Origin: Sarocladium kiliense
Lineage: Eukaryota; Ascomycota; Sordariomycetes; Hypocreales; Sarocladiaceae
Direction of reading: 5' to 3'
NCBI GenBank assembly: GCA_030734395.1
Contig: JAUZTG010000004.1
Coordinates: 398,263-462,262 of the forward strand
Length of the DNA: 64,000 bases
This document shows, piece after piece, positions 35,266 through 48,121 of this stretch. The notes under the pieces were generated by a model. That model saw only the letters and a program-made list of their open reading frames with translations, ran no database searches and was not told where the DNA came from. Position numbers and translations under genes: made by a program. Numbering within the stretch: the stretch's first letter is position 1; every line of letters starts with the position of its first letter.

Positions 35266-38200
35266 GACCGGCAGATGCCAGGCCTGGCTGGTGCAGAACT
35301 ACCTCGACCGTGTCTGGCTATGGCGCAAGTGCAGTGCAGCGTTCGTGAAGAAAACTCGAGGATCGGGGCGATTCAAACCCGCTACAGAGGGTGTGCGGCG
35401 AATAGGTGGGAGAAATCGAAGGCGGAGCGTCAATGTCGGACTCGAAGGGTTGGTTCAGAGGCTCGCGGTGAGAGGGTGGAACCCAGGTCGCTCGATCTCG
35501 GCGGTGCAGGCAATGGAGCTCTGGCCGCTGTGCACTCACTCGAACGACGATGGCGTTGAAAGCCTGTTCAATCGTTCCAAAGCATACAAGGCGAGTTCTG
35601 GCGCAGTAGCGTTGGGGTCGGGAGGCTGTGGAAGAAGCTGTACGCGGCCGAGGAGGAAACGCGAGACGTTGGGCGCGATCGCAGGGCGGAAAAAAGATGT
35701 CGACAACGGTGAACAGAAAGAGAGCGAGAAGTATAATAGTCGGCGTCGTGGAAAGGATGTCGTAGCGAAAAGAACACAGGCGAAATACGGAAGAGGAGGC
35801 CGTATCGCAGACTCGGAAGAAGGCTTGGGAGGAGGAAAAGGCTGTGGAGGAAGGGCGATGTCGTGGGTGGATGTGGTGTGGTGGTGAGTGAATGTGCCGT
35901 GCGAGACAGCGGCGGGAGATGGACAAGGCCCCAAATGATTAGGTTGGAGGTGATGAGGCAGAGCGGGTACCTTCGTGGATTTGCAGGGTGGATGCCAGTT
36001 GATGGTGGTGGTGGTGGGAGTGGGCACCTGGGCACGCGGTGGCTGCTGATGAGGAGAAGAAGAGGAGCAGGGCAGCTGAGCTGGAGGAGGAGGGAGACGG
36101 AATGGGTGGAGAGGGTGGCAGGCAGAGCTAGAGCCGCTGTGTGAGAGTGTGTGTACTTGTGTGTGTGTCTGCCAGTAATAATCGTGTGGGTGAGGGACAC
36201 TGGCTGTCTGGAGTAGTGGGTGACACTCCATCCGTAGAGAGCGACAGAGTGCAGGTAGCGGCTTCAGATAGCACCGTACAGTGGGCTCTGGCAACTCTCC
36301 TGGTGGAGGTGTGCATTCCACGACTGTCCGTCGACAATGGCTTGACAGGATAAACCACGGCAACAGAAACCTCAGATCAAACGCATTAGCGTTGAGCATA
36401 TTGAACATGATTCTACCCCAACTTTCTCAAAATATGCGATCAGCCAGGCCCAAACATTGAAGTGGGCTGAGAAGGGACCACCAAAGCCCCAAACATCACC
36501 ATCCAACGCAGCATGAGTCGTTATACAAACCCTCCTGAACTGACGGTTTGAAGCAGTCATCCACTCCATGTGTAACGCTCTCACAGCAAAAAGTCAGGAT
36601 GCTCATCTCCTGACATTGAGCAGGCATCAGCGCCTAGCATCTATCTCTGCTGCAGGTCGAATCCGTCAGAAAGCGGGAATCAAGTGTCTTTGCCATGCTT
36701 ATCCAGCGCAACATGACAGACAGCCTACCTGAATCGCGATGGGAAGCCAAGGCGGTGATGGTGTGCCAGTGGTCGTTGTGGCGGTGGCCTGTCAAGTTCA
36801 ACACGGGCGGGATCGTCACTGGGTCCTAGCCATGATCTGCCAGGGGCGTGTGAAGGACAGTGTGAAGGTCAGGTAGGAGGCCACCTGGGTATCTCCCACT
36901 AGACTTCGTAGAGGACCGCAAGCATGAAAGGACTGCTATTCCGGCTATTTAAGATGCGAAGCCAAAAGAAAATCGGATGTTAACCGGCATTGTCAGGTCA
37001 TTATTTGAATCCCTCCTCATAAGCTCGAGACGCCGTCCTATCTTGCCAGAGCGGCCAGGAGCCTGAACTAAATCAGGGGCTCTCCTCTGAACACCATTGA
37101 GATCCCGTCGCCCCATGCCATCCCTCGACCTTAAACCTGACATTGGTGTGACATCAAAGAAAGACTTGACGTCGTGTGAGACTGACCTACCGGATGGCAG
37201 AACGAGGCTGTCACCATTACTCGTCTACTGTCCGTTCAGCTCCAGCGGCCTCAAATGGTGATTCCGTTGTCATGATAGGCCCGCTGCCTGAAGGGCAAGG
37301 CGACCACTCACGGCCTCCCTCCATAGCATCTATCTACGCTTTTCCAAGAGCAAGGCATAGTAGATCAGCAATTGGCAGTAGCTGGCACTGGGCGGGCAGG
37401 CAACTGGGCGATGGGGGATGAAGGGAGGCGACACCTGAAAGGAAGGGAAAGACCACACGTTTCGCAGCTTCCTCGCACCCTTCACCCGCTCCTTTGGCCA
37501 ATCAACGTCCGCCATCAGCCCAGATCCCGCTGGGGTCCACTTGGCTCGCCCAGGCGCCACAAGGCACGGCCGCCCCCTGCGTGACCCTGGGTGGGGCGCT
37601 CCGTTGCACCTCTGCTCTTGTCTATGCTGCTCTGTCTCCTCTTCCGTCAGTCCTGTCCTGTTTTCCTCTATTTTGCGTTGGAGTTATCTGCTCTCCCCAT
37701 ATTGTCTTCTCTTTGGTACTCTACTGACGCTCTGCCATATACCATTCCTCCCCGTCCCATCGACTCGCCGGAGTGTGAAGGCTGATGATTCTTCTTCCAC
37801 CCTGCCCATTCATCGTTTGTGACTACCGTTCGCTCTCAGTAAGCTCATGTTTTTCGCCAGGAGAGGCCATGACTGAGATTTGTATGACCACAGCCATCAG
37901 AGATTCGGACGCTCTGTGTTTACGAGCAGGTGAATCCAATCGGCTTCTACTCCCAGCTTCTCGCCTTACCTGGTCCCAACCATGACAGAGCACAGGTGAA
38001 TCCAGGCCTCTCGCGCCGGATCACCACCATACAACCCCACCATCTCCATCTACCGGCCTTGGCCACCACATAACGCCGCCCCATCGAGATACCCTGTCTG
38101 CAAGCGCCGCCAACCTTGGTCAATATCACACTACAATTGCCCTGGAATGGCACAAGAATTGTCCGAGATGGCCAAATGCAGGCTCATTGCGTTCAATGCA

Positions 38201-40403
38201 TAAACATACAGTGCCCGTATGAGAAGGACGAGTCAGAGGTATAATGTAGATCACTGGCGCGGGCAGTCCTTGAGACGAATAGGGTCCTTGGTCCAGACCC
38301 CTGCGACGACTTCCAGGATGATCGGACAGGCATGCGGCACCCCCCTGTCCATCCCTGTTTCTTCAACTTCACTCCTCGCCAACCTCACAGTGGCACGACC
38401 CTGCACCGCGGTGGCACGCGACGATTCCCTCTGAGGGGACTGACCTTTTCAAGCATGCAGGGTCTCGCTTGACGCTCTAACATATTTCTGAGCCCTTAGC
38501 AGTCCTCAGTCTTCCAGACGCACATTTCTGATGAGCTGTGCCTTGGAGGACCACTTTCACTATCGACAGCTTTCGAGTACCCCACAACCCTTGCGGTGGC
38601 TTGGACGAGTCCGCCAGCAACACCACCAAGTGGCACGCCAATCTAGCTAATTCCAGTCTGCCTTGCCCTCTTGAGTTGTCCCTCAACCAACAGTGGCGGC
38701 AAGTTGGACTAACCGCCAACTTCACATTCCTGTAATGCGCAAACAACAGGTGATGAGGCTTAAGCCAGGAGCTGCAGGCTGAATACAATAATCCAATAGA
38801 GCCAACCTTGAATCCTGTAAACAAAGGGCACAGAGGCTGGCGGCTTGATTTGAAACAGGCACAGGTAACTCCTCCATTGTACACGCACCATGGGAAGATG
38901 GTGAAGCGTTGGGACACATGTCGCATCATCTTGAAGGATCGTAGCTCATGCAGATACTTCCTTTGAACCGTTCTTCCATGCCGCAATCGCACTGATGATC
39001 CCACGATGTGCAGTCCGGTACGATGGTCATAATGACTACCAACAGGCCTGAGGTGTCTGCTTGGTCTGTTGACACGGTCAGCAGTAGATGTCAGGCTTTA
39101 CCATCTCAGCGGTGTCCGACTCGGATTGCAGCATCAGCTATGCTGACCGACTGTACGGAGAAACATGCAGGTCGTTGGGCTGCAGTTGCAGCCCAGTCAG
39201 CCTTCAATAGCTCGGCCATGGGCGAAAGTTGTTGGAAGCGCAAGCCTGCCTGCCGCCCTGTCAGACACATCCTCTGGTCTGTATCACGCTCAGTACTTGA
39301 ACAACTGAACCTGATGCTCAGGAGCGGGGGCTCCAGCTACACCTATCGTCCAGTCTTTGTACTTCAGCCCTGTCACCCTCTCGTATCCGCCCTGAGCGAT
39401 GTCGATCATACGAAGTGCTCATCGGAGTATTTATATCTGATCAAAACAAATCGCAGCTCAAGGGAAATTATAATCGAAAGCTACTGTGAAGCTGCTCTCC
39501 TAGCATGATCAGACGTTTTGCTTCAACCATTTGTGATGCGGCAGATCTTCCAAGGCAACGCAGCCGCCCGTCACCCCGGTTTCATCAGTGGGCCCCTGCA
39601 TCCCCTCACCGTCGGATGATCAACTGCAGCTCACCTGATTCTCAGAAAGTAAGAGGATAGTTGACACATAACGACTTTTGTCATGTCCAGCAAAACTGGG
39701 AGGACTACTGCCCATCAAGTTGCTCACGCATTGAGATACCTGAGAAGTGTTGACTTCTTCGTCAATGCAGGTGGAGGGTTGCATTGTTCCCAAACCAGCT
39801 GAATGTTGTCTCACCAACCCACCATTATCGGACCCCTCCCCCCATCCCATCCCATCCCCTCGTACGGCGCTCTGCATTGTCTTTGCTTCTCTATTTTTTA
39901 TTTTTTTTCCCGGCTTGGGCCTACCGAAGCCTCCGCCCGTTCCTTGTCTTCAGCTGTTCCTCGCAGCCTCCCTTGCATTGCCTGCAGGTACCAGAGTCAT
40001 CCGCCCGGCGGGGGTATTGTTGCCCTTGCGTCGATCATCTTAATCTTCCTGTACGGAACAAACCAACCTCCTTTGGTGACGATAAGTGACAAAACCAGCA
40101 TGGCTTCCTGTACAAATACGCCCCCGGTGTCGAAAGAGGTTCTCTTCAAACCTCAGCACTTCTGTCCAATTGAGTCCAAGACCTGTAGGTCGTGTGCTAT
40201 TGCAGCACCTCACGCCCTTTAAGGAGGATGAGCAATATGCAGGGTAGTCAGAACCGCAGGGGGCCAAACACGATTCAACAGCTGCACATGGATTCGACGT
40301 GATACTAACAACACACATATGGCAAGTACCTCACCAATTTTTCAGACACATACGTATACATGAATCAACCAAATGGCCCATATACATATAAATCACATCC
40401 CAC
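35266..40403. other. 5.1-kb intergenic stretch with no supported gene
   Basis: The first 1.1 kb upstream of MED15 is strongly pyrimidine-rich on its minus strand, with long open but low-complexity frames (His/Pro/Ser/Thr), which fits a promoter and long leader. A GT-rich microsatellite lies at about 36135-36170. From 36.4 to 40.4 kb short ORFs overlap on both strands with no family likeness. The last part would hold the 3' UTR of SEC12. Confidence 0.45.
39834..39860 (-). other. Potential G-quadruplex motif
   Basis: The plus strand has a C-run followed by three CCCAT units and CCCC, so the minus strand has at least four G-runs of three or more separated by AT. This fits the usual G3+N1-7 pattern. 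No gene is adjacent. Confidence 0.5.
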
Positions 40404-42329
40404 TCAACCACCTACAGCCTGCGCCACGGCAGCCCCCAACTCACCAAACAAGATGCCCCTAAACACACTCTCACCCATCCCCTGCGTCCACGCACCCGCC
40501 TCCAAAAGCTTCTCCTTCCAAGCCTCCTTTTGCTCCTCCGCCAACTCATCCCATGTCTTCCCCGGTCCATGGACTGTCACATCATGCACATCCAACTTCA
40601 ACCCTTCCGCCGGACTGACCGGCACCTCCGTCGGAGAAGTCGGCGGCTCCTGCCAAAGCATCATCGTTTCCCCATCTGCGCGCTTCTCTTTCCCTCCGGA
40701 GAGTTTGGAGAGAAAGTCGTCGGTGAGGAAGGCGGCGGGCGGGTGGTCGGGTGTGCGGAGGGTGCCGTGCCAGGAGGGAAGGAAGCGTTGGACGCCGAGA
40801 ATGGGACGGGTATCCTTGCCGTACATCTCCATGATGGTCTGGCCGACTACGGCCATGATGAGGGCCATGATGGCGAGGGTGATGATAAGTGGTCTCGGGG
40901 ATTCGCCGTAGGATTTCATGGCGACGACGTAGCGGACAGGGCGCGGAGGTAGTTTCTTGTCCTTGCTCCCGCGTGCTGGTTTGGGCCGTTTATCGATCTG
41001 TTTCTTGAGGGGAATGGAGTGGATGGCGACGGTTTTCTGGAGGGAGATACTGGCAAGTTTGACGGATGAGGGGCGGAGGTTGGTTTTCGGGGGTATGAAG
41101 GTTGAGAAGGCGAGGCCGGTGATGTTGGCTTCTGCGTGGACGTTTTTCAAAGTGCAGAGGGTGTTGAGGTGGCGGATTAGGTCGATGCTGGCGGAAGAGT
41201 AGTGGCCCAGGGTGAAGAGGGAGATGGAGGAGTCGTTCGCAGCAACTGCGACGACGAACTCTGTGTCGCCGGGAGAAGCGCCTGGGGTGGAAACTGGGTT
41301 GAGGTTTGTGATTGAAAGCGCTGTTGCGGAGATCTTGCGGGAGATTCGAGCCGTGACGGCCATACGTGCGGGTTTGCCACCGGCTGGGAGGCGATAGCCA
41401 TGAATAATGATGCCGGAGCGGTTCGGGAGGTTGGCAGCCGCAATAATGAAGTCCCTGGAGAGGAAGCGAATGGAGCGGAATGCGGGTTTGGGTGACTCCT
41501 CTGGCATTTCCCAGATCAGCTCCGGCTCCGGCTTCTCCTTGTCGTCCTTGCCGATCTTGAACATGAAGAGTTGATACTTGTAGCAGTAGGCGACCTGGTA
41601 CTCGTTCTCGCCTGTCTGGATGATATCCAGATCCTCTGCCTCGCGCGGGAGCTCGAGCACGCCCCTGACTTTGATGACAGGTCCATGCGTCTCAAAGATG
41701 GCAAGTTGTGGCTCACTCCCCATAGCCGTGGCGGCCACGCCAAGCGAGCCGCATACCCGCAACAACCTCTGGTACATATCAGGATGTTTGGTCTCGAATA
41801 TGGCTGTGCGGGAGAGCTCGGTGATCTTGGCAGAGGGTGCGAGGGTCTTTGCAGAAACGGAGGAGGATCGTGTGCGCGCGGGCGATTGTTCAATCGCCAG
41901 GGCTCGGAGGTGCTCGTTGCGGCCTTTGAGAATACTCTCGGGACTGGAGTTAACGCCAGCATAGAGATAGGTCGTTGATGAGGAGGTGGTGGAGGAGGAG
42001 GTCTTGCCGCCTTTGCGCGAACCGAGGGCGAGGGACATGACGCTGTCTTCGTCGCGCGAGAGGGTGATTTCGCCGGCGAGACGGAGCTCATCTTTGGAGA
42101 CAGTTTCAATCACAGACTAGAGTTATTATAGAAAGCAATTAGCATGCGCCCATGTCTCAAAGAGGCATTGGAACAGAAAAGGGCAGCTCACGATCTTGTT
42201 CCCAACACCAGACCGTCCGGCGCCTCCTCCACCGCTGACAACAAGGCGCGTAGCATCCTCGCGATCGAAATCGAGAGCATAGAGAGGATAATCGAGCTCT
42301 ATGCTCGCGCAAGGGAAAGGCGGTGCCAT
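40404..42329 (-). CDS. SEC12: SEC12-like guanine nucleotide exchange factor for Sar1 (ER membrane)
   Basis: Sec12 is the ER membrane protein that loads Sar1 with GTP to start COPII coat assembly. Exons 42192-42329 and 40404-42116 (75-bp intron, phase 0) give 616 residues. The N-terminus (ELDYPLYALDFD, then GGGGAGRSGVGNKI) is the first beta-propeller blade with the Gly-rich, Asn-containing loop that in yeast Sec12 contacts Sar1 and a potassium ion. SRDEDSVMSLALG and repeated beta segments (VLELPREAEDLDII, FRSIRFLSRDFIIAAAN) complete a seven-bladed WD-like propeller. One hydrophobic membrane segment follows at about residues 456-475 (PLIITLAIMALIMAVVGQTI), so the propeller is cytosolic and a 140-residue tail is lumenal. 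That tail has no obvious retention motif at its end. Two Ser/Thr-rich inserts near residues 80-140 look like loops. Confidence 0.85.
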
Positions 42330-42933
42330 ACGTAGAGCTTTTTGTGGGTTGCGCCTGGCAGAATGTTTCGTTTCTCCTGTTGTGTTTGGTCGCGAAAGGG
42401 GGGTTGAGGGGAAGCTTCAACGGGAGTCGAGGGAAGCTGATACGAAGCTCTGGGGTTGCTATTCGTACAAGATAGCGGTCGTGATGCGGCTCGTCTTTGT
42501 TAATTGGAGGAAGAGCCGGAGGATACACGGGGCTGTGTAGAGTCGAGGTCGCCAGGTCTGAAGGACGTGATTGAGGTTGAAGTGAGGTCAGAGGCCAGAT
42601 CTGCATCCGGGCAATTTTAGTGGGGCCGAGGTCAACCCCAGCTTCAGTAGTCTATAGACTGTAAGCCAAGGTAATTATAAGATGAGTTGTCTGTTCACAG
42701 CTCATATACAGTATGTAAATGAATCCAGTTACATGTTGGCCTGCTCACCGTAGTCTCTCAGTACACAACATTAAACGAATACCCTCGGATCAAGGGGACA
42801 CATGTTGCAGGTTGTCGCCTCACGTTGGGATTCGATTGAAGTAATAGTTGACTTTTCCATGTGCGTACCGCAATCATCCACTGCATATCTAAGCCTGTGT
42901 GTCTCTCCATGCAATGAGGCATTCCAAACCTGC
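42330..42933. other. Intergenic spacer between SEC12 and ALDH
   Basis: 604 bp with the SEC12 promoter and the 3' UTR of the aldehyde dehydrogenase gene. Nothing else seen. Confidence 0.45.
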
Positions 42934-44615
42934 TCATTTGCTCGTTAGATTGACTTGCACCGCTTTGACATGATAATACCCCCTCAAACCCTCCTCCCCA
43001 AGCTCCCTTCCGATCCCACTCTCCTTCACGCCTCCAAACGGCATCCGCATATCCGAATCATTACTACTATTCACCCACACCATCCCCGCCTCCAGCTCCC
43101 TAGCGACCCTGTGCGCCCTCGCAACGTCCTTCGTGAACACCGCCCCAGCGAGTCCGTACCGCGAAGCATTCGCTACATGCAGTGCTTCGTCTTCGTCCCT
43201 GAACCGTATGATTGTTGCGCAGGGGCCGAAGATCTCTTCATGCAGTGCTGGGTGAGAGGAGGGGAGGTCGGTGAGGATGGTAGGCGGGACGAAGAACCCG
43301 CGGGCCGGAAGGGTGGTGCTAGGTTGGTGGACGGTTCCCCCGCTTCCCTTCGCCGAGGAGATATATGAGTTGACCTTGTCGAGTTGAGCCTTTGACACTT
43401 GAGGCCCTTGATACGTTTCCTCATCGAAAGGATCTCCCACCACTGAAGCCTTCGCTGTGAACTCCACGAACCGCTTGACATACTCGTCGTAGATCCCATC
43501 TTGCACCAGGAGCCTCGACGTAGCAGTGCAAATCTGTCCTTGGTTTCCCATGACACCCTCATGCGCCCATCTCACCGCTTGCTCCAAGTCCGCATCATCA
43601 AAGACGACGAGCGGAGACTTGCCACCTGTCTCCAGGGTGATGGCCTTCATCGTCCCAGATGCCAGTCTCATCACCTCCTTGCCAGTACGCGTACTGCCTG
43701 TGAAGGCGATCTTGTCCACTCCTTCATGCTCCGCCAAAGCTGCTCCCGCACCCTGGCCACTGCCATTGATGATATTGATGACGCCTGGAGGAAAGCCCGC
43801 TTCACGAATTAGGTCACCGACGTACAGCATGGACAGAGGAGTGAGCTCAGCCAGCTTGAGAACGATAGTATTCCCGCAGCAGAGTGCCGGCCCCAGCTTC
43901 CATCCTGCCATACTGAGCGGGTAATTCCAAGGGATAATCTGTCCACAGACACCAACAGGTTGAACAGCCGTGTAGGCCAGTTTCTCGGGACCCAGATCCA
44001 CGGTCTTGCCATAATTCTTGTCCGCGAACCCAGCATAGTAACGCAGGACAGATGATATATCCGGAACATCATAACTTAGCGAGACGGAATACGGCTTTCC
44101 GTTATCCATGGTCTCAATAGCTGCCAGTGTCTCGGCATGGGCGTCAATAAGATCGGCCAGCCGACCCATCAAACGGCCGCGCTCTGTACCGGACAGGTGA
44201 CGCCATGAGGAGTGGCGGAGAGCAGCTCGAGCAGCGGTGACAGCTCGGTCGACATCCTGTGGTGAAGCTGCATGAACGGAGCAAATGGTGTCCTCAGTGC
44301 TATACGTCAACCATTAGCTACCGTCTGCAGCTATTTCGAGGGGTAAATGGAGCCACCATACGCGGGGTTGATTGTTGTGATGCGATCACCACCTTGGCTC
44401 TCAACAAACTCATTGTTGATGAACAGTCCAATTGGTTGATCCCAAGATCTCCCATTCGGCGCCGCAAGGCTGACACGAGCCATGGAGCCCATTCCGGCGG
44501 CCGATGAGGCGAAACCCCGGCCTGGCCCAGCAATGCGCAGTCTCAGGCCCCATGGCCGGGGTTTGGCCAGCCTGAAGAAGGGTCTCATCCGTCTACCTGC
44601 ATTGATGAAGCTCAA
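42934..44615 (-). CDS. Aldehyde dehydrogenase (NAD(P)+), probably mitochondrial
   Basis: Oxidises aldehydes to acids with NAD(P)+. Exons 44362-44615 and 42934-44299 (62-bp intron, CTAAT branch) give 539 residues. The junction restores INPATEDTICSVHAAS, the expected NPATxE block. Catalytic residues are present: Cys342 (NQGQICTATSRL), the general base Glu308 (TLETGGKSPLVVF), Asn210 (IIPWNYPLSM), the nucleotide loop FTGSTRTGKEV, and the C-terminal MPFGGVKESGIGRELGEEGL. The first 40 or so residues (RRMRPFFRLAKPRPWGLRLR) are basic with no acidic residue and read as a mitochondrial presequence. Other ATGs at codon 10 and after the presequence could give a cytosolic form. It belongs to the ALDH1/2-like group; the substrate cannot be told from sequence. 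The usual KPAExTP is KLAELTP here. Confidence 0.9.
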
Positions 44616-46216
44616 GCCTTCGAATTGCCGCTTTCGATCGTGTTGATTGATTCGTTCCGGCGACGAAGCATGACCGAGGATGCAAGGCGAGGCGAGGGGT
44701 GAGGAAAGTGAAAGTGACTGACTGGCGGGTGTGAGTGGGGAATCTGCAGGTGCGACATGGGCCGGGCCTCGGTGGTGTGTCAGACCTACAGCTTTCTGGA
44801 TGAGCAGCTCACCACAACCACTCTTCGCCAGTCATCGCCTCACGGACAAACTTGTTTTACTGGCAAGCAATCCAACCACAGGCATTATCCAACTTGCCAC
44901 TGCAACTATGAGTTGTTTCTCCTAGACATCTCCTCTCGGTTTCCTGATGTGCTACAGCCCACAGCTCCTCCGCCTGCTCCGAGGCAGACAGTTACGCGCC
45001 GCCATCCCTCGATCCAAGTGTGACGAACCACACTCCATTCGACCGCGGCTCGTTCTCCGGATCCTTCCTGCCTGCACTTGCAGATCGTCACCAACGACAT
45101 GTCACATTGCTGTGTGCACACAGTGCGCCACTCTACGACCCAAAGACGGAGCGCGTCTCAGTGTCAGTTGACTGCATACTCGTTTCGTTGGTTTTCACCA
45201 GAGTTGATGCGTCGGGTCTCTTAGTCCAATGAGAGGAATGGTACCTTAGCTGATCCGTGTCACAGCCGCTGACGATTGGACGATGTGCCGTTACGAACAT
45301 GGTAGCATGTATGGCACGGCTACTCTCGCGGTTAGGTATCCCCGTGCGCCTCGATGCCCAACAACCATGCTAAGGTTTGGGCACGATTCCCACGCATCGT
45401 GACCAGCCCTGCCGCAGCCACATCCCTTTGAAGTACAACTTGCTCCAAAAGATCTCGCCGGACCGTAGACACGTCGTCACGGGACATCTCCCTTGTGTGC
45501 TCGGCATTGGCAATCCTTGGGGGGCAGTGATGCTGAAGTGTGAATGGATGGTATATTTTCAATCTGGCGCTTGTATCCTTTAGCCTGCCTTGCCGGCCCG
45601 CTTCCTGTGTCGGTCTGGTTCCGTTCTCGATGGTCCGTACTTTCTACCTCTTCAGACTCATCCAGGGGCAGGTGCAATATCAAAAAGAGCAACTATGACA
45701 AAATCGACCAACATCTTCTCTAACTCCAGCGGGGGTATGTCCTCCTCAAAACGCAGAACAAGCTCAACCGGGACTGGTACCAAAATGTACTTCGGCAAGC
45801 AAAATAAAACAAATGAAACGATGTTACTGTTCTTCCCCAAGTCCTGATGCCTTGTGTTGGGGGTTGCACAAACAGCTTCAAGCCCCACCAGTCTGTCCAT
45901 TGAGGTACGAAGATATCTCAGTGGCCTCGTCAGACGGAGAAAATAGACTAGACGGAACCTTGCCGAGCGGAATATCAACCATCTCGTGAGGGAAACCGCT
46001 TGCCAATCAAACCTCGAAACCATGATCGGTTGCCCGATAAAATAACTCTTGAAACACCTAGCAAAGCGCGCCAAAACTTGTCGTCCGACAGTGCCGTAAA
46101 GTGAAAACGGAAAAATAATGAGTGTATGCGTCGAATCACGCGAGGCCAGGTACAATGGTCGTAAAAAGGCTGAAAGGTGCAGGTATAGCAACTGAGAACC
46201 GTGCTGAGCAAGATGC
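44616..46216. other. Intergenic, no supported gene
   Basis: 1.6 kb with the aldehyde dehydrogenase promoter and the 3' UTR of the bZIP gene. A 374-codon open minus-strand frame from 45658 overlaps the bZIP gene in another frame and has no family likeness. Confidence 0.45.
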
Positions 46217-48121
46217 TTAGCGAGACGGAGCATCGGGTGTTTCCGGCATACCAGTTGCCCACCCCGGGTTCGGACGGCCATGTGTTCGAGTCCATTGTTC
46301 TGGTTGACGTTCTTGTTCCCACGGCTGGCCTTGACTCGATGGATTGGCAAGGCTACTGCCCATAGCTCCAATCGGAGGCAGCTGAGGAGTTGACGGTGTA
46401 CGAATAGCTGCAGGAGGTCGATGCTCTGACATCCCAGAAGCCATGCTTCCAATAAGGCCATGGCTGGATTCTCGTGACATATTAGGACGTCCATAGCCTC
46501 CTTGTGGCGCTCGTCCATGCGTATCGTTCTCGCTCTGATGAGTGAGGAGCTCTGTAGGCCCTTCCCTTCCCGAGTGAGCAACGGGATACCCCTGGGGCTG
46601 CCTTCTTGGGTCTGTGCTTGAAATTTCAGTAACGTTCGACCCCCGTAGTGCTTGACCAAGGTGTGTGCTGGGACCCCCAGGACTTGGAGGTCCAGGAGCC
46701 AAATGAGAGATTTGGGCTGTCCTGCTGACCAAGTCCTGCAGACGATTCCTCTCCTCCCGGTAAAAGTCGCGTTCGCGGGCAAGCTCCTCCATCCTCCGCT
46801 GGGTATTCTCTCTCTCCTCCTTCAAAGCATCAATCTCCTTCTGCATGTCTGATGTCTGTGCCTTCCGTTTCGACCGGTGACGTCCTGAAGCCTCCGCATT
46901 ACGACTTCTTTTTTGACTCTGCCTAGCTGACCCCGTCGTCATATCAAGTGTAACTGGAATCTCTTGCCCATCAGGAAGTGTCGCGGTAATCGTCTCATTA
47001 CCTTCTGAGGGCAGATTCTGCCTATCCCGTAGCAGATTTTGCCACCCGGCTGGAGAAGTGAGACCAGGAGTGGAAACAGACCTAGGAAATCCACTTATTC
47101 CATCAGGAACGCTTTGAGGCTGCGACGGCTGGCTAGGAGCTGGCCAAGGTCGCCTTTGTGTTGTGGTGGCATATGGAGCTGGCGCGATCGGATGCGTAGG
47201 GCCAAGTAGCGGCTGCGAGTTCGTTCTGGCAGGTTGTGGCACAGAGACACTTGGGGTTCCCGGCAAACTAGCAGCACTGGAAATCGGCGGCAGCTGGTGT
47301 GTCTGCGGCCGTGATAGATTCCTGGTGTTGTCTGGGTGGTGACTAGGCGGAGTCTCTTGGCCTCCAGCAGTCAAGTGTGGAGAACCTGTGAACTGGGAAT
47401 ATGCATATGAGGCACTCGCAGCTCGAGGTCCTCGCGGGCTCAGTATTCTTCGTGAGCCGTCAGGCATCGGTGGAGGAACGCCTCGGCCTCTTTGTTGCTC
47501 TGCCACTGGCTGTTGAGCATGCCCCCGAGATGTGATCAGCGGGGGAGCTGCAGGAGCCAGAGTTGGTCCGACTCCCTGGGCTACTGTGACCCCGGCTGAT
47601 GGCACTGCCCTTCGCTCAACGGGCGAAGGTTGTTGCTCAGCGGGGTTCAAAACATCGCCGATCGTACTCCTTGCTCGAGTTCGATGTGCTGCATGCTCCG
47701 CATGTTCAGAAGGAGCAGCGGTCACGCCATGTTGAAGACCTGGTGGTGTCCTAGTATTTGGAGAAGAGCGTGACGCTGGTCGAGAGGGTGGCAACGAGGT
47801 GGCACCCCCTTGCGACATGAGTCTCGTGTCCCCAGAAGCTTGCGCGCCACGGGTGGTGGCACATTGAGTCTTGGGGCCTGTGTTTGAAAAGTCCGATGTC
47901 TGCGCGGCGGTGGTTTGTCGACGGGCGTATTCTTTCGATGCCCATGCAGGTGTGGGAGGTGTCCGAGGTGAGTTCGGAGAGCTTTCAATAGTCGAAGGCG
48001 TACCTGTTTGCGATAGCCTCTCCGTACCACCCACCGGCTGTTGCCACAAGCTTTCTGACGTGGGATCCAGGTTTGTTGCTGCAAAAGGAGGGTCTAGCTG
48101 GGGTGATACCCAACAGGCCCT
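46217..48121 (-). CDS. bZIP transcription factor (start codon not resolved)
   Basis: The open frame runs from a stop at 46217 up to an in-frame TAG just above 48121. A basic region KRSRNAEASGRHRSKRKAQ shows the N-x7-R pattern of bZIP DNA-binding helices. It is followed by heptad leucine-type positions in a Glu/Arg-rich coiled coil (MQKEIDALKEERENTQRRM, then ELARERDFYREERNRLQDLV). The rest is Pro/Ser/Gln-rich and probably disordered. The first in-frame ATG is at 47818, but the frame above it (TNLDPTSESLWQQPVGG, TPSTIESSPNSPRTPPTPAW) also reads as protein, so coding probably extends further. The candidate acceptors are at about 48080 (CCTTTTGCAG) and 48122. I could not find a convincing first exon, so the entry gives the open frame with its 5' end left open. 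Target genes are unknown. Confidence 0.65.
   Translation of the reverse strand, partial: RACWVSPQLDPPFAATNLDPTSESLWQQPVGGTERLSQTGTPSTIESSPNSPRTPPTPAWASKEYARRQTTAAQTSDFSNTGPKTQCATTRGAQASGDTRLMSQGGATSLPPSRPASRSSPNTRTPPGLQHGVTAAPSEHAEHAAHRTRARSTIGDVLNPAEQQPSPVERRAVPSAGVTVAQGVGPTLAPAAPPLITSRGHAQQPVAEQQRGRGVPPPMPDGSRRILSPRGPRAASASYAYSQFTGSPHLTAGGQETPPSHHPDNTRNLSRPQTHQLPPISSAASLPGTPSVSVPQPARTNSQPLLGPTHPIAPAPYATTTQRRPWPAPSQPSQPQSVPDGISGFPRSVSTPGLTSPAGWQNLLRDRQNLPSEGNETITATLPDGQEIPVTLDMTTGSARQSQKRSRNAEASGRHRSKRKAQTSDMQKEIDALKEERENTQRRMEELARERDFYREERNRLQDLVSRTAQISHLAPGPPSPGGPSTHLGQALRGSNVTEISSTDPRRQPQGYPVAHSGREGPTELLTHQSENDTHGRAPQGGYGRPNMSRESSHGLIGSMASGMSEHRPPAAIRTPSTPQLPPIGAMGSSLANPSSQGQPWEQERQPEQWTRTHGRPNPGWATGMPETPDAPSR

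Noticed and set aside
35536..36408. 290-codon minus-strand ORF upstream of MED15
   Set aside because: Pyrimidine-rich, low-complexity Pro/Ser/His/Leu product with no domain; better explained as promoter and leader sequence.
45658..46782. 374-codon minus-strand ORF
   Set aside because: It overlaps the bZIP gene in another frame and its product shows no domain, while the overlapping frame encodes the leucine-zipper region.
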